From the IMG/VR virus record IMGVR_UViG_3300044729_002905, positions 1 to 52,913 of that record: a stretch of DNA of 52,913 nt, one strand, 5' to 3'. Position 1 is the stretch's first letter. The number at the start of each line of letters is the position of its first letter. Positions 1 through 7,947 of this stretch are shown piece after piece. A program made the position numbers and the translations under genes. Source of the DNA: a virus. Below the pieces are notes generated by a model. The model did not search any database. It had not been told where the DNA came from and saw nothing but the letters and a program-made list of their open reading frames with translations.

Positions 1-1158
1 ACCACGGCGCAAAGAAATAGCGCCTTGACCTGTACTGCTTCCGGCAACTCCTTGAATTTGAAGCAGCGAATCACTAGCGCTCGAAGACGTGCCAACTAAC
101 AGGCGTCCCGAGCTGTCGATGCGGGCGCGTTCAGATCCGCCACCAGTTGCAAACAAAAGATCGCTTTGCGTCCTGACTGTACCTTGAGTCGAAGTGCCAG
201 AAGATAAAGTTGCTGCGCTACCGATATAAATAACGTTAGTGCCGGAAGATTGCACTGACAAATAACCGCCATTTACATTGCTCGAATTAAATCTTGCAAG
301 TTCTTGTCCAGTAGTTTCGCAATGTAGTAAAGCCTGAGGCCCAGTAACGCCAATCCCTAAACGCCCTGAGGAATCAATGTTGACAACCGGCGCTCCGTCT
401 CCTTTTTGCCATTCAAACGATGTCGCTCTATACGCTGCCGAGACATTTGCAGACCCAGCATCATTAAGGTAGTTAATTCGCAGCGAACTTGAGCTTTGCT
501 GAAAAAGAGCGTTATAGCCGGCGGCTGGCTTGATGTTTGTTTGTCCATTTACATCAAGCGTATAACCAGGGCTACTAGTCCCCAGACCTACCCGACCACT
601 GGAGTCAACAAACAGCCTTCCAGTGCCATTAGTTGAGATGGCTACTTGGTCGGCACCAGGAGAAAATAATCCAGAATTTGGGTCAGACGTAAAACTAATC
701 GAAGGGTTGGTCGCACTACCCGCCGCAAATACACCTGAAGTAAGCGTTACTGTTCCGCCGGTAACCGTTGTAAAGTTACCAACGTTACCCGTAACAGTAG
801 TACCGGAAACGGTAACAAAGTTAGCTGTAGTACCTGTGACCGTGGTACCAGTGATGGTGGTAAACCCTGCAGTTCCACCAGTTACTGTTGTAAATTGAGC
901 GGTAGTTCCAGTAACAGTAGTTCCCGTAACAGTGGTAAACCCTGCCGCGTTACCAGTGATGGTGCCAAATTGGCCAGCCGTGCCAGTAACTGTAGCTCCA
1001 GAAACAAGCGTTCCTCCACGGATTACATCACCAGAAATAGTTCCAGTTGCAGTAATGTTTCCAGAAATAGAAGCAACAACACCGGAAACAGAAATAGTTT
1101 GATCTACGCCTGCATTGGTAAATGTAATTTCATCTACCTTGATTTGACCGTACGGCAT
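1..1158 (-). CDS. Tail fibre / host-recognition protein, C-terminus cut by window edge
   Basis: An open frame of 386 codons starts at ATG 1158 (protein begins MPYGQIKVDEITFTNAG) and has no stop before base 1, so the gene continues outside the window. The first ~130 residues are Thr/Gly/Val repeats (TGTTVTG, FTTVTG) like those of the adjacent fibre gene. The rest holds segments typical of cyanophage fibre tips, such as DPNSGLFSPGADQVAIST and two or three copies of a DSSGRxGxG motif. It probably forms a trimeric beta-structured fibre that binds the host surface. It lies 32 nt downstream of the 608-residue fibre gene on the same strand and is probably co-transcribed with it. Confidence 0.8.
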   Translation of the reverse strand, partial: MPYGQIKVDEITFTNAGVDQTISVSGVVASISGNITATGTISGDVIRGGTLVSGATVTGTAGQFGTITGNAAGFTTVTGTTVTGTTAQFTTVTGGTAGFTTITGTTVTGTTANFVTVSGTTVTGNVGNFTTVTGGTVTLTSGVFAAGSATNPSISFTSDPNSGLFSPGADQVAISTNGTGRLFVDSSGRVGLGTSSPGYTLDVNGQTNIKPAAGYNALFQQSSSSLRINYLNDAGSANVSAAYRATSFEWQKGDGAPVVNIDSSGRLGIGVTGPQALLHCETTGQELARFNSSNVNGGYLSVQSSGTNVIYIGSAATLSSGTSTQGTVRTQSDLLFATGGGSERARIDSSGRLLVGTSSSASDSLLQIQGVAGSSTGQGAISLRRG

Positions 1159-1190
1159 TTGTCTCTATAAAATCTTTCTTTAATTGTAAC

Positions 1191-3017
1191 TCAGGGCAAG
1201 ATAATTAACGGACCTTGAATTATAAATCCACTGGTACTGCCAGAAACAACTCCTGAACATACAATTGCCGCCGTAGCGCCAGAAGGAGTCGTGATATGAA
1301 GCGTATTTCCAGTGATATTTGTAAATAACCCTGTGTTACCAGTAACTGTCGTACCAGATACAGTAACAAAGTTTGCGGTAGTTCCAGTTACGGTAGTACC
1401 TGTAACAGTAGTAAATCCTGCTGTACCGCCAGTGATAGAAGTGAATTGAGCAGTTGTACCTGTAAACGTTTGACCCGAAACAGTTCCTGTAACACTTAAG
1501 CCAGAACTAATGTAACCAGAACCAAGAGTAAACGTATCCCCAGAGAAAGTGAGGTTACCGCCAAATGCTTGGTTAACAGCAGTTAAGAATTCAAAGAAAC
1601 CAGACGTTGCGTTAACAACATTACCTGTAATGGTTGCACCAGAAACTTGTGCAGTGAACACTCCGGAAACTCCGGATAGTTGCGTAAAACTTCCAACGTT
1701 TCCTGTAACAGTTGTACCAGAAACTTGCGTTGTGAAAACACCAGAAACAAAATTAGCCGTTGTCCCGGTAACAGTTGCACCTGTGACCGTGGTGAAACCT
1801 GCTCCGTTACCCGTAATATTCGTGAACTGACCCGTATTGCCAGTAATAGTTGCACCAGAGATTTGGTCTGTAAAAACACCACTGATTCCAGTGACGGTAC
1901 TAAAGCGTCCAGTATTACCAGTAACGGTAGTTCCGCTGAGATTTACAAAGTTACCAGAAGTAAAGTTTGCAGTTGTACCAGTGATAGTGGTTCCACTTAA
2001 GGTGCCAGTGATCGTGACGCCAGAAGTAAAGAACCCTGAGCCAAGAACCGAAAGATTTCCGGAGACAGTTAAGTTGTTTTGAACTGTGTGCCCACTAGTA
2101 ATAAGTGTTCCAAATGTACCTGTAGTTGCATTGACATTGATTCCGGTAACGGTTGCACCAGAGACTTGACTGGTGAAAACACCAGAAATACCAGTGACGG
2201 TAGAAGCAAAAACCGTATTCCCAGTGATGGTTGCGCCAGAGATGCGATCAGTGAATACGCCAGAGACACCCGTGATATTTGCAAATTGACCAGTGTTTCC
2301 AGTAATGGTTGCACCGGAAATGCGATCAGTAAAAACTCCGGATACACCAGTAATGTTTGAAAACTGTCCCGTGTTTCCGGTAATGGTTTGACCTGACAGA
2401 AGCGAGGTGAAAACCCCAGTCGCGCCTGTGACACTTGTGAAATTGGCCGTATTTCCTGTTACTGTCGCACCAGAGACCTGTCCAGTAAAGACACCGGAAG
2501 AAAAGTTGGCAGTCGTACCAGTGATCGTGGTACCTGTCAAAGTGCCAGTAACCGTCACTCCAGAGGAGAAGAACGAATTACCAAGTGCAGACAGGGTGCC
2601 GGAGACGGTCAGATCTCCTTGAATGTTGTGTCCACTGGCGGTCAGATTTTGGAACGTTGCGTTTGTTGCATTTACTGTCGTACCAGTAATCGTAACGCCG
2701 CTTAGAGTTCCACTTACGTTAAGAGTTGTTTGAACGTAAACACCACTAAAGTTGGCAACACCAGTAGAAGTGACAGTGTTGAGAGTGGTAAGACCAGTAA
2801 CCGTTAATGGTGCGTTGATTGTGAGCGGACCAGTCATGGTCCCGCCACTAAGCGTTAAATATTTTGTGTTAAGGTAATTACTAAATTCTGAAAGAGTAAT
2901 TTTCTTATTCTTTAACGTCGGGTCAACCTCAAACACCCGAACGAGAGTGAGCAGATCTAACTCGCTTAAATCTGCTCCTACAATTGAGGGCAGCTCAGTA
3001 ATTCTCCTGTTTGCCAC
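1191..3017 (-). CDS. Repeat-rich tail fibre protein (608 aa)
   Basis: The N-terminus (MANRRITELPSIVGADLSEL, then DLLTLVRVFEVD and KNKKITLSEF) resembles virion-attachment modules of cyanophage fibres. It is followed by LSGGTMTGPL, a common tail-fibre motif. Residues ~75-590 are an almost uninterrupted array of a roughly 26-residue unit containing GVFTDRISGATITGN and TGQFANITGVS, probably a beta-helical or triple beta-spiral shaft. There is no cysteine-rich or enzymatic domain. The array is highly repetitive at DNA level, so copy number may vary by recombination. It shares its repeat type with the fibre at 1-1158. Structural role is inferred from composition. Confidence 0.8.
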   Translation of the reverse strand: MANRRITELPSIVGADLSELDLLTLVRVFEVDPTLKNKKITLSEFSNYLNTKYLTLSGGTMTGPLTINAPLTVTGLTTLNTVTSTGVANFSGVYVQTTLNVSGTLSGVTITGTTVNATNATFQNLTASGHNIQGDLTVSGTLSALGNSFFSSGVTVTGTLTGTTITGTTANFSSGVFTGQVSGATVTGNTANFTSVTGATGVFTSLLSGQTITGNTGQFSNITGVSGVFTDRISGATITGNTGQFANITGVSGVFTDRISGATITGNTVFASTVTGISGVFTSQVSGATVTGINVNATTGTFGTLITSGHTVQNNLTVSGNLSVLGSGFFTSGVTITGTLSGTTITGTTANFTSGNFVNLSGTTVTGNTGRFSTVTGISGVFTDQISGATITGNTGQFTNITGNGAGFTTVTGATVTGTTANFVSGVFTTQVSGTTVTGNVGSFTQLSGVSGVFTAQVSGATITGNVVNATSGFFEFLTAVNQAFGGNLTFSGDTFTLGSGYISSGLSVTGTVSGQTFTGTTAQFTSITGGTAGFTTVTGTTVTGTTANFVTVSGTTVTGNTGLFTNITGNTLHITTPSGATAAIVCSGVVSGSTSGFIIQGPLIILP

Positions 3018-3064
3018 TTATAAAAATACGAAGCCTTATAAGTGATTATAGGAGGTCTAACCTC

Positions 3065-3418
3065 TTACTTTACTCGTACTTCAATTCGTGGTAAGTTTTG
3101 TGATGCAAAGTTCCAGGCTGCTGGCACACCGTAAACCAAGCCACAGGATACTGCGAAAATAACCAGAAGTTCAGCAATTGTCAGGTTACGGCGAACGTAA
3201 ACAACTTTAGTTGGAATTTGCAGTGGTTGATTAATTTCATATGTAACTTTTGGCTTTTGTTCCTGGGCTTGCTGTTGAGCGTAGTATTGTGCTACAGCCA
3301 GCTCACGAGCTTGTTGCTTCATGCGCTCCAGGTCTTCAGGAGTAATCTGACTAGGAACTGGAATTTGTGACTGCGGCGGCTCTTGACTATTGGTAGGAGC
3401 GGAAAAAAGATCTTCCAT
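3065..3418 (-). CDS. Small single-pass membrane protein, unknown role
   Basis: A 117-residue protein. Residues 1-70 are Pro/Gln-rich with a short helical stretch (LERMKQQARELAVAQYYAQQ). Residues ~78-103 (LTIAELLVIFAVSCGLVYGV) form one transmembrane helix, followed by a short basic tail. The long soluble N-terminus with a C-terminal anchor could suit a lysis accessory or virion membrane protein, but no family is recognised. It is transcribed towards the fibres; 47 nt downstream is an inverted repeat (3016-3043). Confidence 0.6.
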   Translation of the reverse strand: MEDLFSAPTNSQEPPQSQIPVPSQITPEDLERMKQQARELAVAQYYAQQQAQEQKPKVTYEINQPLQIPTKVVYVRRNLTIAELLVIFAVSCGLVYGVPAAWNFASQNLPRIEVRVK

Positions 3419-3473
3419 AAAACAAGCAGATTATCTGTAAAAAGACTAGCATTTAATCAGATTGATTGTTGGT

Positions 3474-3959
3474 ATGACACACGGTTTACGGAAGGGTCTT
3501 GAAGACATTGCCCATGAGTTGCAAAGTATTAAACATATTCTTGCAGCGATGTGGCATGCACGGTACCAAAACGGAGAAACTGATCGGATAAGTCCTGAAG
3601 TTTACGCAGATGAGTATATTTCTACTGAGGAGTGCGCCCGTCGCCTGGGGATCTCAGATCAAACGATTCGCAATTGGATTCTCGCTGGCAAGAAAAATCC
3701 AGAAAAAGGCTGGATCTACGGCGTTCACTACATAAATATTGAAGCTACCCAGGGACGTAAACAAACGATCCGTATTCCTTGGAATCGATTGATCCAAACA
3801 TTTATTCGAGATACAAAACCAAGTTATTTAACTTTTTCTGGCAGTGGTGGCAACACTTTATACGATACTTACGCTCGAGACCGGAAAGACGATCACATCC
3901 CAGACCCTACAGTACCTAAAACCCCAGATTTTGATGAAGATTTGGATGAGGAGGGTTGA
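3474..3959 (+). CDS. Helix-turn-helix DNA-binding protein (MerR/excisionase-like)
   Basis: A 161-residue protein from ATG 3474; an in-frame TTG at 3462 is the alternative and neither has a strong Shine-Dalgarno site. The central segment ISTEECARRLGISDQTIRNW is a clear helix-turn-helix of the kind found in excisionases and MerR-like regulators, with a wing-like stretch after it. The C-terminus is acidic. It is divergent from the membrane protein gene at 3418 with only ~55 nt between, so it may control that divergent promoter or the plus-strand island it opens. The target is unknown. Confidence 0.65.
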   Translation: MTHGLRKGLEDIAHELQSIKHILAAMWHARYQNGETDRISPEVYADEYISTEECARRLGISDQTIRNWILAGKKNPEKGWIYGVHYINIEATQGRKQTIRIPWNRLIQTFIRDTKPSYLTFSGSGGNTLYDTYARDRKDDHIPDPTVPKTPDFDEDLDEEG

Positions 3960-4417
3960 TGAAGAACCGTTTTACCGACCTAGAACTTGGTATTGTAACC
4001 TTAAAAAATTATAAAGAAACGTTACCGGAGTCTCTTGCGGTTCAAGTTGAGATGTTTCTGCCCCCATCCGGCTCTTTTGATGACCCGACCTTGCGTAGAT
4101 ACCTAGAAAACTTAAAAAACTATGAAGAAGAGGACCCAAGTTTTGCAATGACCCTGGCAAACAGGTTGCGAATGGCGTTCCAAGACATGACACCCGATAC
4201 GATCTGTGGAAAATTCCCTAATGCAGACCTTCCCTTAAAAAGAAGACTCCGTTGTGTGGCTGAATATCTTATCAGAGCCGGAGAATTTGACAAAATGAGG
4301 GATGAAAACGGTAAATTATTAAAGAAACGCGGTGTTCTTGGTAAGTTGGTCGTTATTTACCAGCCGTTACCCAAGATGCGTGATACACTTATTCGTCAGG
4401 GATTGGTAAAAAAATGA
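3959..4417 (+). CDS. Hypothetical protein in the dCTP deaminase island
   Basis: Start ATG 3959 overlaps the preceding stop (TGATG) and is preceded by a good ribosome-binding site (GAGGAGGG), which decides it over an in-frame TTG at 3956. The product is 152 residues, mixed alpha/beta by composition, with a basic segment (PLKRRLRCVAEYLI) and no recognised family. Tight overlaps on both sides show translational coupling with its neighbours. Confidence 0.65.
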   Translation: MKNRFTDLELGIVTLKNYKETLPESLAVQVEMFLPPSGSFDDPTLRRYLENLKNYEEEDPSFAMTLANRLRMAFQDMTPDTICGKFPNADLPLKRRLRCVAEYLIRAGEFDKMRDENGKLLKKRGVLGKLVVIYQPLPKMRDTLIRQGLVKK

Positions 4418-4812
4418 ATCGACGTGAAAAATTAATTGCTTCAGTGATCGGACCAGAGCTGGAAGAAGATAAAGCAAAGATGTTGGATGCAACACTCCGT
4501 TTAATCCTTGGAGACATGGGCGGAATGTTCACAAAGTTTTGGGAAGCCGAAGGTCCTGGGGTTATGTGCTTCCAACCCCAGCAAGTAGAGCGTTCGATGT
4601 TTTACTTGACACTTAAAGAACTGCACGCTGCACAAGAAGAGTGTGAACGTGACAATAACGGTGATCTGGCGGAAACTTTTAGACGGATTCTTAACGCTGC
4701 ACAGAAGATTAATCCAGAAGAAAAAGCTGGTTATGTCTTAAATGATCAAGATGGTATTCGCTATTTGGAAATAGCGAATGACCAGACAAAAGATGTGATG
4801 ATCAAAGACTGA
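4414..4812 (+). CDS. Hypothetical helical protein
   Basis: The start overlaps the previous stop by four bases (ATGA). The product is 132 residues, strongly helical and acidic (LKELHAAQEECERDNNGDLA), with no transmembrane segment and no family I recognise. It is the middle member of a coupled run 3959-4417-4812-5405. Confidence 0.6.
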   Translation: MNRREKLIASVIGPELEEDKAKMLDATLRLILGDMGGMFTKFWEAEGPGVMCFQPQQVERSMFYLTLKELHAAQEECERDNNGDLAETFRRILNAAQKINPEEKAGYVLNDQDGIRYLEIANDQTKDVMIKD

Positions 4813-5405
4813 TGCCTGCTTTTCTTGGTAACAAAAAAGTTGAAAACTACGAGTGGATCAGTAATCGTGACATGATTGATTCCGCTCATTTGCTGATGGG
4901 CGGTATTGATCTGGATCCAGCTAGCTCAGCAAAAGCTAACGAGTATGTCAACGCCAAGAAATTTTACACACCGAAGGAAGATGGTTTAAACGAGATGGAG
5001 TGGCATGGGAATGTGTATGTGTTCCCTCCACGCCATTCCTACTTTTGGCATGAGCAGTCCCAACGGTGGAAGATGACCAGGGGTTTGTCTCCAACGTTGA
5101 CTTCTGCTTATGCACTTTGGTGGCGCACTTTAAAAAGAAAGTGGGTCTCTGGTGAGATCGAACAGGGTGTGTATTTTGCCAATGCACCTGACATGTTTCT
5201 GTACTGTCAAGATATTTTCGATCATCCAATCTGTATCTTGAAGACGAGACCTATGCTGCATCAGCATTTTATTAACACAGGTGAGATCAAGGTTCGGAAT
5301 ACGTGCGCTTCTTTTGTTGTATTTCTTCAACCCAAAACAAATGTGACGGAAGCTACCGAACACTTTGTTGAGATTTACAGCCCCAAAGGCCGCGTTCTTG
5401 TCTGA
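4812..5405 (+). CDS. Dam-like phage N6-adenine methyltransferase homologue with altered catalytic motif
   Basis: A 197-residue protein starting in a TGATG overlap. The opening pattern, GGIDLDPASSAKANEYVNAK then KFYTPKEDGLNEMEWHGNVY, matches the phage Dam family (DNA N-6-adenine methyltransferase), in which the next element should be the catalytic (D/N)PPY loop. Here that position reads VFPPRHSY, so the Asp/Asn is Phe and the Tyr is Arg. The C-terminal half has no obvious zinc or target-recognition motif. Family fold is likely; activity is doubtful. It could be a DNA- or SAM-binding relic, or a member with unusual chemistry. Confidence 0.6.
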   Translation: MPAFLGNKKVENYEWISNRDMIDSAHLLMGGIDLDPASSAKANEYVNAKKFYTPKEDGLNEMEWHGNVYVFPPRHSYFWHEQSQRWKMTRGLSPTLTSAYALWWRTLKRKWVSGEIEQGVYFANAPDMFLYCQDIFDHPICILKTRPMLHQHFINTGEIKVRNTCASFVVFLQPKTNVTEATEHFVEIYSPKGRVLV

Positions 5406-5437
5406 GTGAGCTACACTTTGAAAGCTTAGTTGACGTT

Positions 5438-6025
5438 ATGAGCATTCTTTCGGACAAAGAAATCAAGCAACTCGCCCTTGAAGAGGGCATGATTCAGCCG
5501 TTCCAAGACCGGTTGATTAGTGAACAAAATGGTCGCCGTTTGTTGAGCTACGGGTTGAGTTCGTATGGATATGATATCCGCCTCTCACCCAAACAATGCT
5601 TGATCTTTGGTCGCACTCAAGCAGGCGACTGTGATCCTAAAGCATTCGATGCAGATATTCTTAAACCAGCCGAGTTGTTGGAAGACGAGAAGGGTCAATA
5701 CTTTTTACTTCCTCCTTTTGGTTACTGCCTGGGTGTTGCAGAAGAGTATTTAGATCTTCCCAAAGATGTGACTGTAGTTGCTGTGGGGAAAAGTACGTAT
5801 GCCCGATCGGGGATTATGGCAAATATTACTCCAGCGGAAGCACGGTGGAAGGGACACTTAACTCTTGAGATTAGTAACTGCACTGCACTCTTTAACCGCA
5901 TTTATGCAAACGAGGGCATTTGCCAGTTGCTGTTCTTCCGTGGTAACGAGTGTGAAACTGATTACCAAATGAGGAAAGGTAAGTATCAGGACCAAAAGAA
6001 AGAGGTTGTATTCAGTCAGGTTTAA
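5438..6025 (+). CDS. dcd: dCTP deaminase
   Basis: A 195-residue protein matching the trimeric dCTP deaminase/dUTPase family in length and motif order: SSYGYDIRLSP (residues 41-51), KSTYARSGI (118-126), and the catalytic block PAEARWKGHLTLEISN (132-147) with the general-base Glu at 144. It converts dCTP to dUTP, feeding dTTP synthesis for phage replication in the cytoplasm. The LFNRIYANEGICQLLFF segment is the usual following strand. The start ATG follows a 32-nt gap. The stop overlaps the convergent gene 6022-6414 by four bases. Confidence 0.92.
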   Translation: MSILSDKEIKQLALEEGMIQPFQDRLISEQNGRRLLSYGLSSYGYDIRLSPKQCLIFGRTQAGDCDPKAFDADILKPAELLEDEKGQYFLLPPFGYCLGVAEEYLDLPKDVTVVAVGKSTYARSGIMANITPAEARWKGHLTLEISNCTALFNRIYANEGICQLLFFRGNECETDYQMRKGKYQDQKKEVVFSQV

Positions 6026-6414
6026 CTGAAGCCTCTAAAGGTACCAGAAAATGGTTGGGGCTTCCGTGCGTAACTGACACCGCCTGCTTTACCACCGGAG
6101 TCCCCCTGGCTGGGAAGAACTACACCATCGATATTTGCTTCGTTCCTGGGGGTTCTACCACGGATCTGTGGTTCATCAATCGAAGCCCTTTGTTTGTATG
6201 CACCAGCGGTTTTAGCTGCTGCCATGTACTTGGCTACTCGATCTTGTTGCCTGATATTTCGTACGTCTGTTTCGTCGGCAATCTCTCGTTCTGTTTCGTC
6301 TAACCGACGGATGTCAGTGTCATATGCCTGTTCAGGATTAAGATCTGTTACCTCAGCTCCAGAGGTACCAGACTGATTCCTGGGATCGTATGTAGGGTCT
6401 AAAAATCTTGCCAT
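6022..6414 (-). CDS. Hypothetical hydrophilic protein, opposite strand in the island
   Basis: A 130-residue, very polar protein (many Asp, Glu, Arg) with a probable coiled stretch (DIRRLDETEREIADETDVRN) and a Gly/Ser-rich disordered tail. There is no recognised domain. It is the only minus-strand gene inside the plus-strand island, and converges on dcd with a four-base overlap. Small disordered virion proteins of this composition are common in the late block, so it may belong to late expression. This is inferred only from strand. Confidence 0.55.
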   Translation of the reverse strand: MARFLDPTYDPRNQSGTSGAEVTDLNPEQAYDTDIRRLDETEREIADETDVRNIRQQDRVAKYMAAAKTAGAYKQRASIDEPQIRGRTPRNEANIDGVVLPSQGDSGGKAGGVSYARKPQPFSGTFRGFS

Positions 6415-6455
6415 GTTATTATTTTACTTGAAGGAATTCAGGCCAAGATATAACA

Positions 6456-6818
6456 ATGATGCACGCTGCGTCATCTATGAGCGACTTCTTAGATAACTTC
6501 ATTGTTACGAATGATGAAGTAAAAAACAGGTGTTTAAGCCTGATGGATTTTGGTCAGGAACTAGACAACGAAACCAACGACGTTCCGCTTCAAGACCTTT
6601 ATAATCGGGGTTTAGTGCTCACCCAAGAAGGGCGTGAGCGCCAAAACCTACAAATTGAAGGAGGAGAACGATGCGGTCTGACGGGATATATTCCGAGTAT
6701 GGAAGAAGGGATGAAGATGGGCGCCAATCCGAAGCCCAGGTCTTTAGTCTTGGAACTGGAGGGGATGCCGGAGGACGAAATCGAGATGTCGAAGAAACGC
6801 CGTGGTTTGAGCCGGTAG
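6456..6818 (+). CDS. Hypothetical acidic protein overlapping the DUF3310 gene
   Basis: A 120-residue frame; likely starts are ATG 6456, 6459 or 6477. It is acidic with no recognised family. The last 148 nt lie under the next gene in another frame. The overlap part (GGERCGLTGYIPSMEEGMKM) still looks protein-like, so real overlap is favoured over misprediction, but an internal frameshift joining the two frames cannot be excluded. Confidence 0.5.
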   Translation: MMHAASSMSDFLDNFIVTNDEVKNRCLSLMDFGQELDNETNDVPLQDLYNRGLVLTQEGRERQNLQIEGGERCGLTGYIPSMEEGMKMGANPKPRSLVLELEGMPEDEIEMSKKRRGLSR

Positions 6819-7117
6819 ATTCTGAAGACGGGTGCAAGGACGGTTTTTGTCCAATGCCTACCCCAAAACTGATTGTTGCTAAACCAGCGGTCGACATGGT
6901 GAATCACCCACCCCACTATGTCAACGATAGAAAGGCAATTGAAACAATCGATAAGATTGAGGATGCAGTTCAGTTTGCACCTGATGCGGTTCTTGGCGGC
7001 CTCCAGTGGCAAGTAATTAAATACATTGACAGGATGTGGGATAAAGAAGATCCCAAGAAAGATGCGAAGAAAGCAATGTGGTATTTAAATCGTCTTATTC
7101 AAAAATTAGAAGAATGA
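6671..7117 (+). CDS. DUF3310 family protein
   Basis: A 148-residue protein. Residues ~77-147 carry the DUF3310 signature: VNHPPHYVNDRKAIETIDKI, then WQVIKYIDRMWDKEDPKKDA and KAMWYLNRLIQKL. Family members are phage proteins often annotated as nucleotide-kinase-like; biochemistry is poorly known. ATG 6671 has a strong ribosome-binding site (AAGGAGGAGAA) eight bases upstream, which supports it despite overlapping the previous frame. The ~75-residue N-terminal extension is low complexity. The neighbouring dCTP deaminase suggests a nucleotide-metabolism cluster. Confidence 0.75.
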   Translation: MRSDGIYSEYGRRDEDGRQSEAQVFSLGTGGDAGGRNRDVEETPWFEPVDSEDGCKDGFCPMPTPKLIVAKPAVDMVNHPPHYVNDRKAIETIDKIEDAVQFAPDAVLGGLQWQVIKYIDRMWDKEDPKKDAKKAMWYLNRLIQKLEE

Positions 7118-7680
7118 AAATATGCAGAAAAAGAAATCATGAGTATTCCGATTGTTTAAGTACCTGCCCTGAATGCAGAAAACTTTCTAAACAAGCCTGG
7201 AGCAACAAAAATAAAGAAAAAGTAAGAGCTAGTTACAAAAAATACTATAAAAAAAATAAAGACATAAAAAACAAAAAAAGAAAAGAACATTATTTAAAAA
7301 ATAAAGAAATTACATTAAAAAAATGTAAGGAGTATCGCTCTAAAAACAGATTTAAATGTATTGCTTTTTCTCGTTTTTATCAACAGTTAAAAAGAAAAGC
7401 CGTGCCTTCTTGGGCAGATGCTAAAAAAATACAGTGGTTTTATAAAGAAGCTAATCGACTTACAAAAGAAACCGGAATAACCCATCATGTAGATCATATA
7501 TATCCACTACAATCAAAATATATGTGTGGATTACACGTAGAAACTAATTTACAGATTTTGACACAAAAAGAAAATTTATCAAAAGGGAACCGATGGTGGC
7601 CAGGACAACTTGATTGTCAAAAAACTGAGAACTCACGATCATCGTCATCATCATCCTCATCTTCGTCTTCATTTGATTGA
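7114..7680 (+). CDS. HNH homing-type endonuclease (AT-rich insertion)
   Basis: A 188-residue protein from ATG 7114, overlapping the DUF3310 stop by four bases. The N-terminus has a Cys cluster (CLSTCPECRKLS) that may bind zinc, followed by a very Lys-rich linker. The HNH core is THHVDHIYPLQSKYMCGLHV, then ETNLQILTQKENLSKGNR. The DNA is conspicuously AT- and A-rich compared with both neighbours, a sign of recent transfer. The last ~12 codons are poly-Ser, read from the strand complementary to the acidic tail of the convergent gene 7617-7922, so the true ancestral C-terminus was probably near 7617. Expected activity is site-specific DNA cleavage. Confidence 0.85.
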   Translation: MKICRKRNHEYSDCLSTCPECRKLSKQAWSNKNKEKVRASYKKYYKKNKDIKNKKRKEHYLKNKEITLKKCKEYRSKNRFKCIAFSRFYQQLKRKAVPSWADAKKIQWFYKEANRLTKETGITHHVDHIYPLQSKYMCGLHVETNLQILTQKENLSKGNRWWPGQLDCQKTENSRSSSSSSSSSSSFD

Positions 7681-7922
7681 CACATCATCGCAAGCTCAAC
7701 TAATTCAAGTTGCGTTGGATGATCAAATTCCAATTCAATATTTTCGTCCGCAAGAAGGTCTTTAATTGCTGCCCACTCAATCAAACGCCGCTGGTACAAA
7801 TTGAGCAGGGCTGTATATAGGCCATCCCAAGTCATCTCTTGTGCTTCAAGCTCTGCTTTGCGCATAGCAAATTGCAGTTGCAGAGGGAGTTCTAACTCGC
7901 GGGGACGAACAGCGTCTTCCAT
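7617..7922 (-). CDS. NblA-like phycobilisome-degradation adaptor (candidate)
   Basis: A 101-residue protein from ATG 7922; upstream in-frame ATGs would run deep into the lysozyme gene. Residues 13-55 (LPLQLQFAMRKAELEAQ, MTWDGLYTALLNLY, IEWAAIKDLL) align without gaps to NblA as I remember it: QF at the start, a conserved R three residues on, an (M)(S/T) turn, LxxLY mid-helix and a terminal LL. NblA directs Clp protease to phycobiliproteins, and cyanophage copies are known. Extra features are a C-terminal extension and a poly-Asp/Glu tail. The Lys after LL used by Anabaena NblA is Ala here. Alternatively it is a small helical virion protein. Confidence 0.5.
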   Translation of the reverse strand: MEDAVRPRELELPLQLQFAMRKAELEAQEMTWDGLYTALLNLYQRRLIEWAAIKDLLADENIELEFDHPTQLELVELAMMCQSNEDEDEDDDDDDREFSVF

Positions 7923-7947
7923 CTTGTTTGCTTTATCTTCAAATATT

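Noticed and set aside
1-3017. CRISPR-like regular repeats in the fibre genes
   Set aside because: The repeats are in-frame coding units of varying sequence, with no identical repeats separated by unique spacers; no CRISPR array was seen anywhere in the window.
6599-7012. Minus-strand frame under the DUF3310 gene
   Set aside because: Its sequence is the reverse of conserved DUF3310 codons and is rich in Pro/Ser/Arg/Trp as expected for a shadow.
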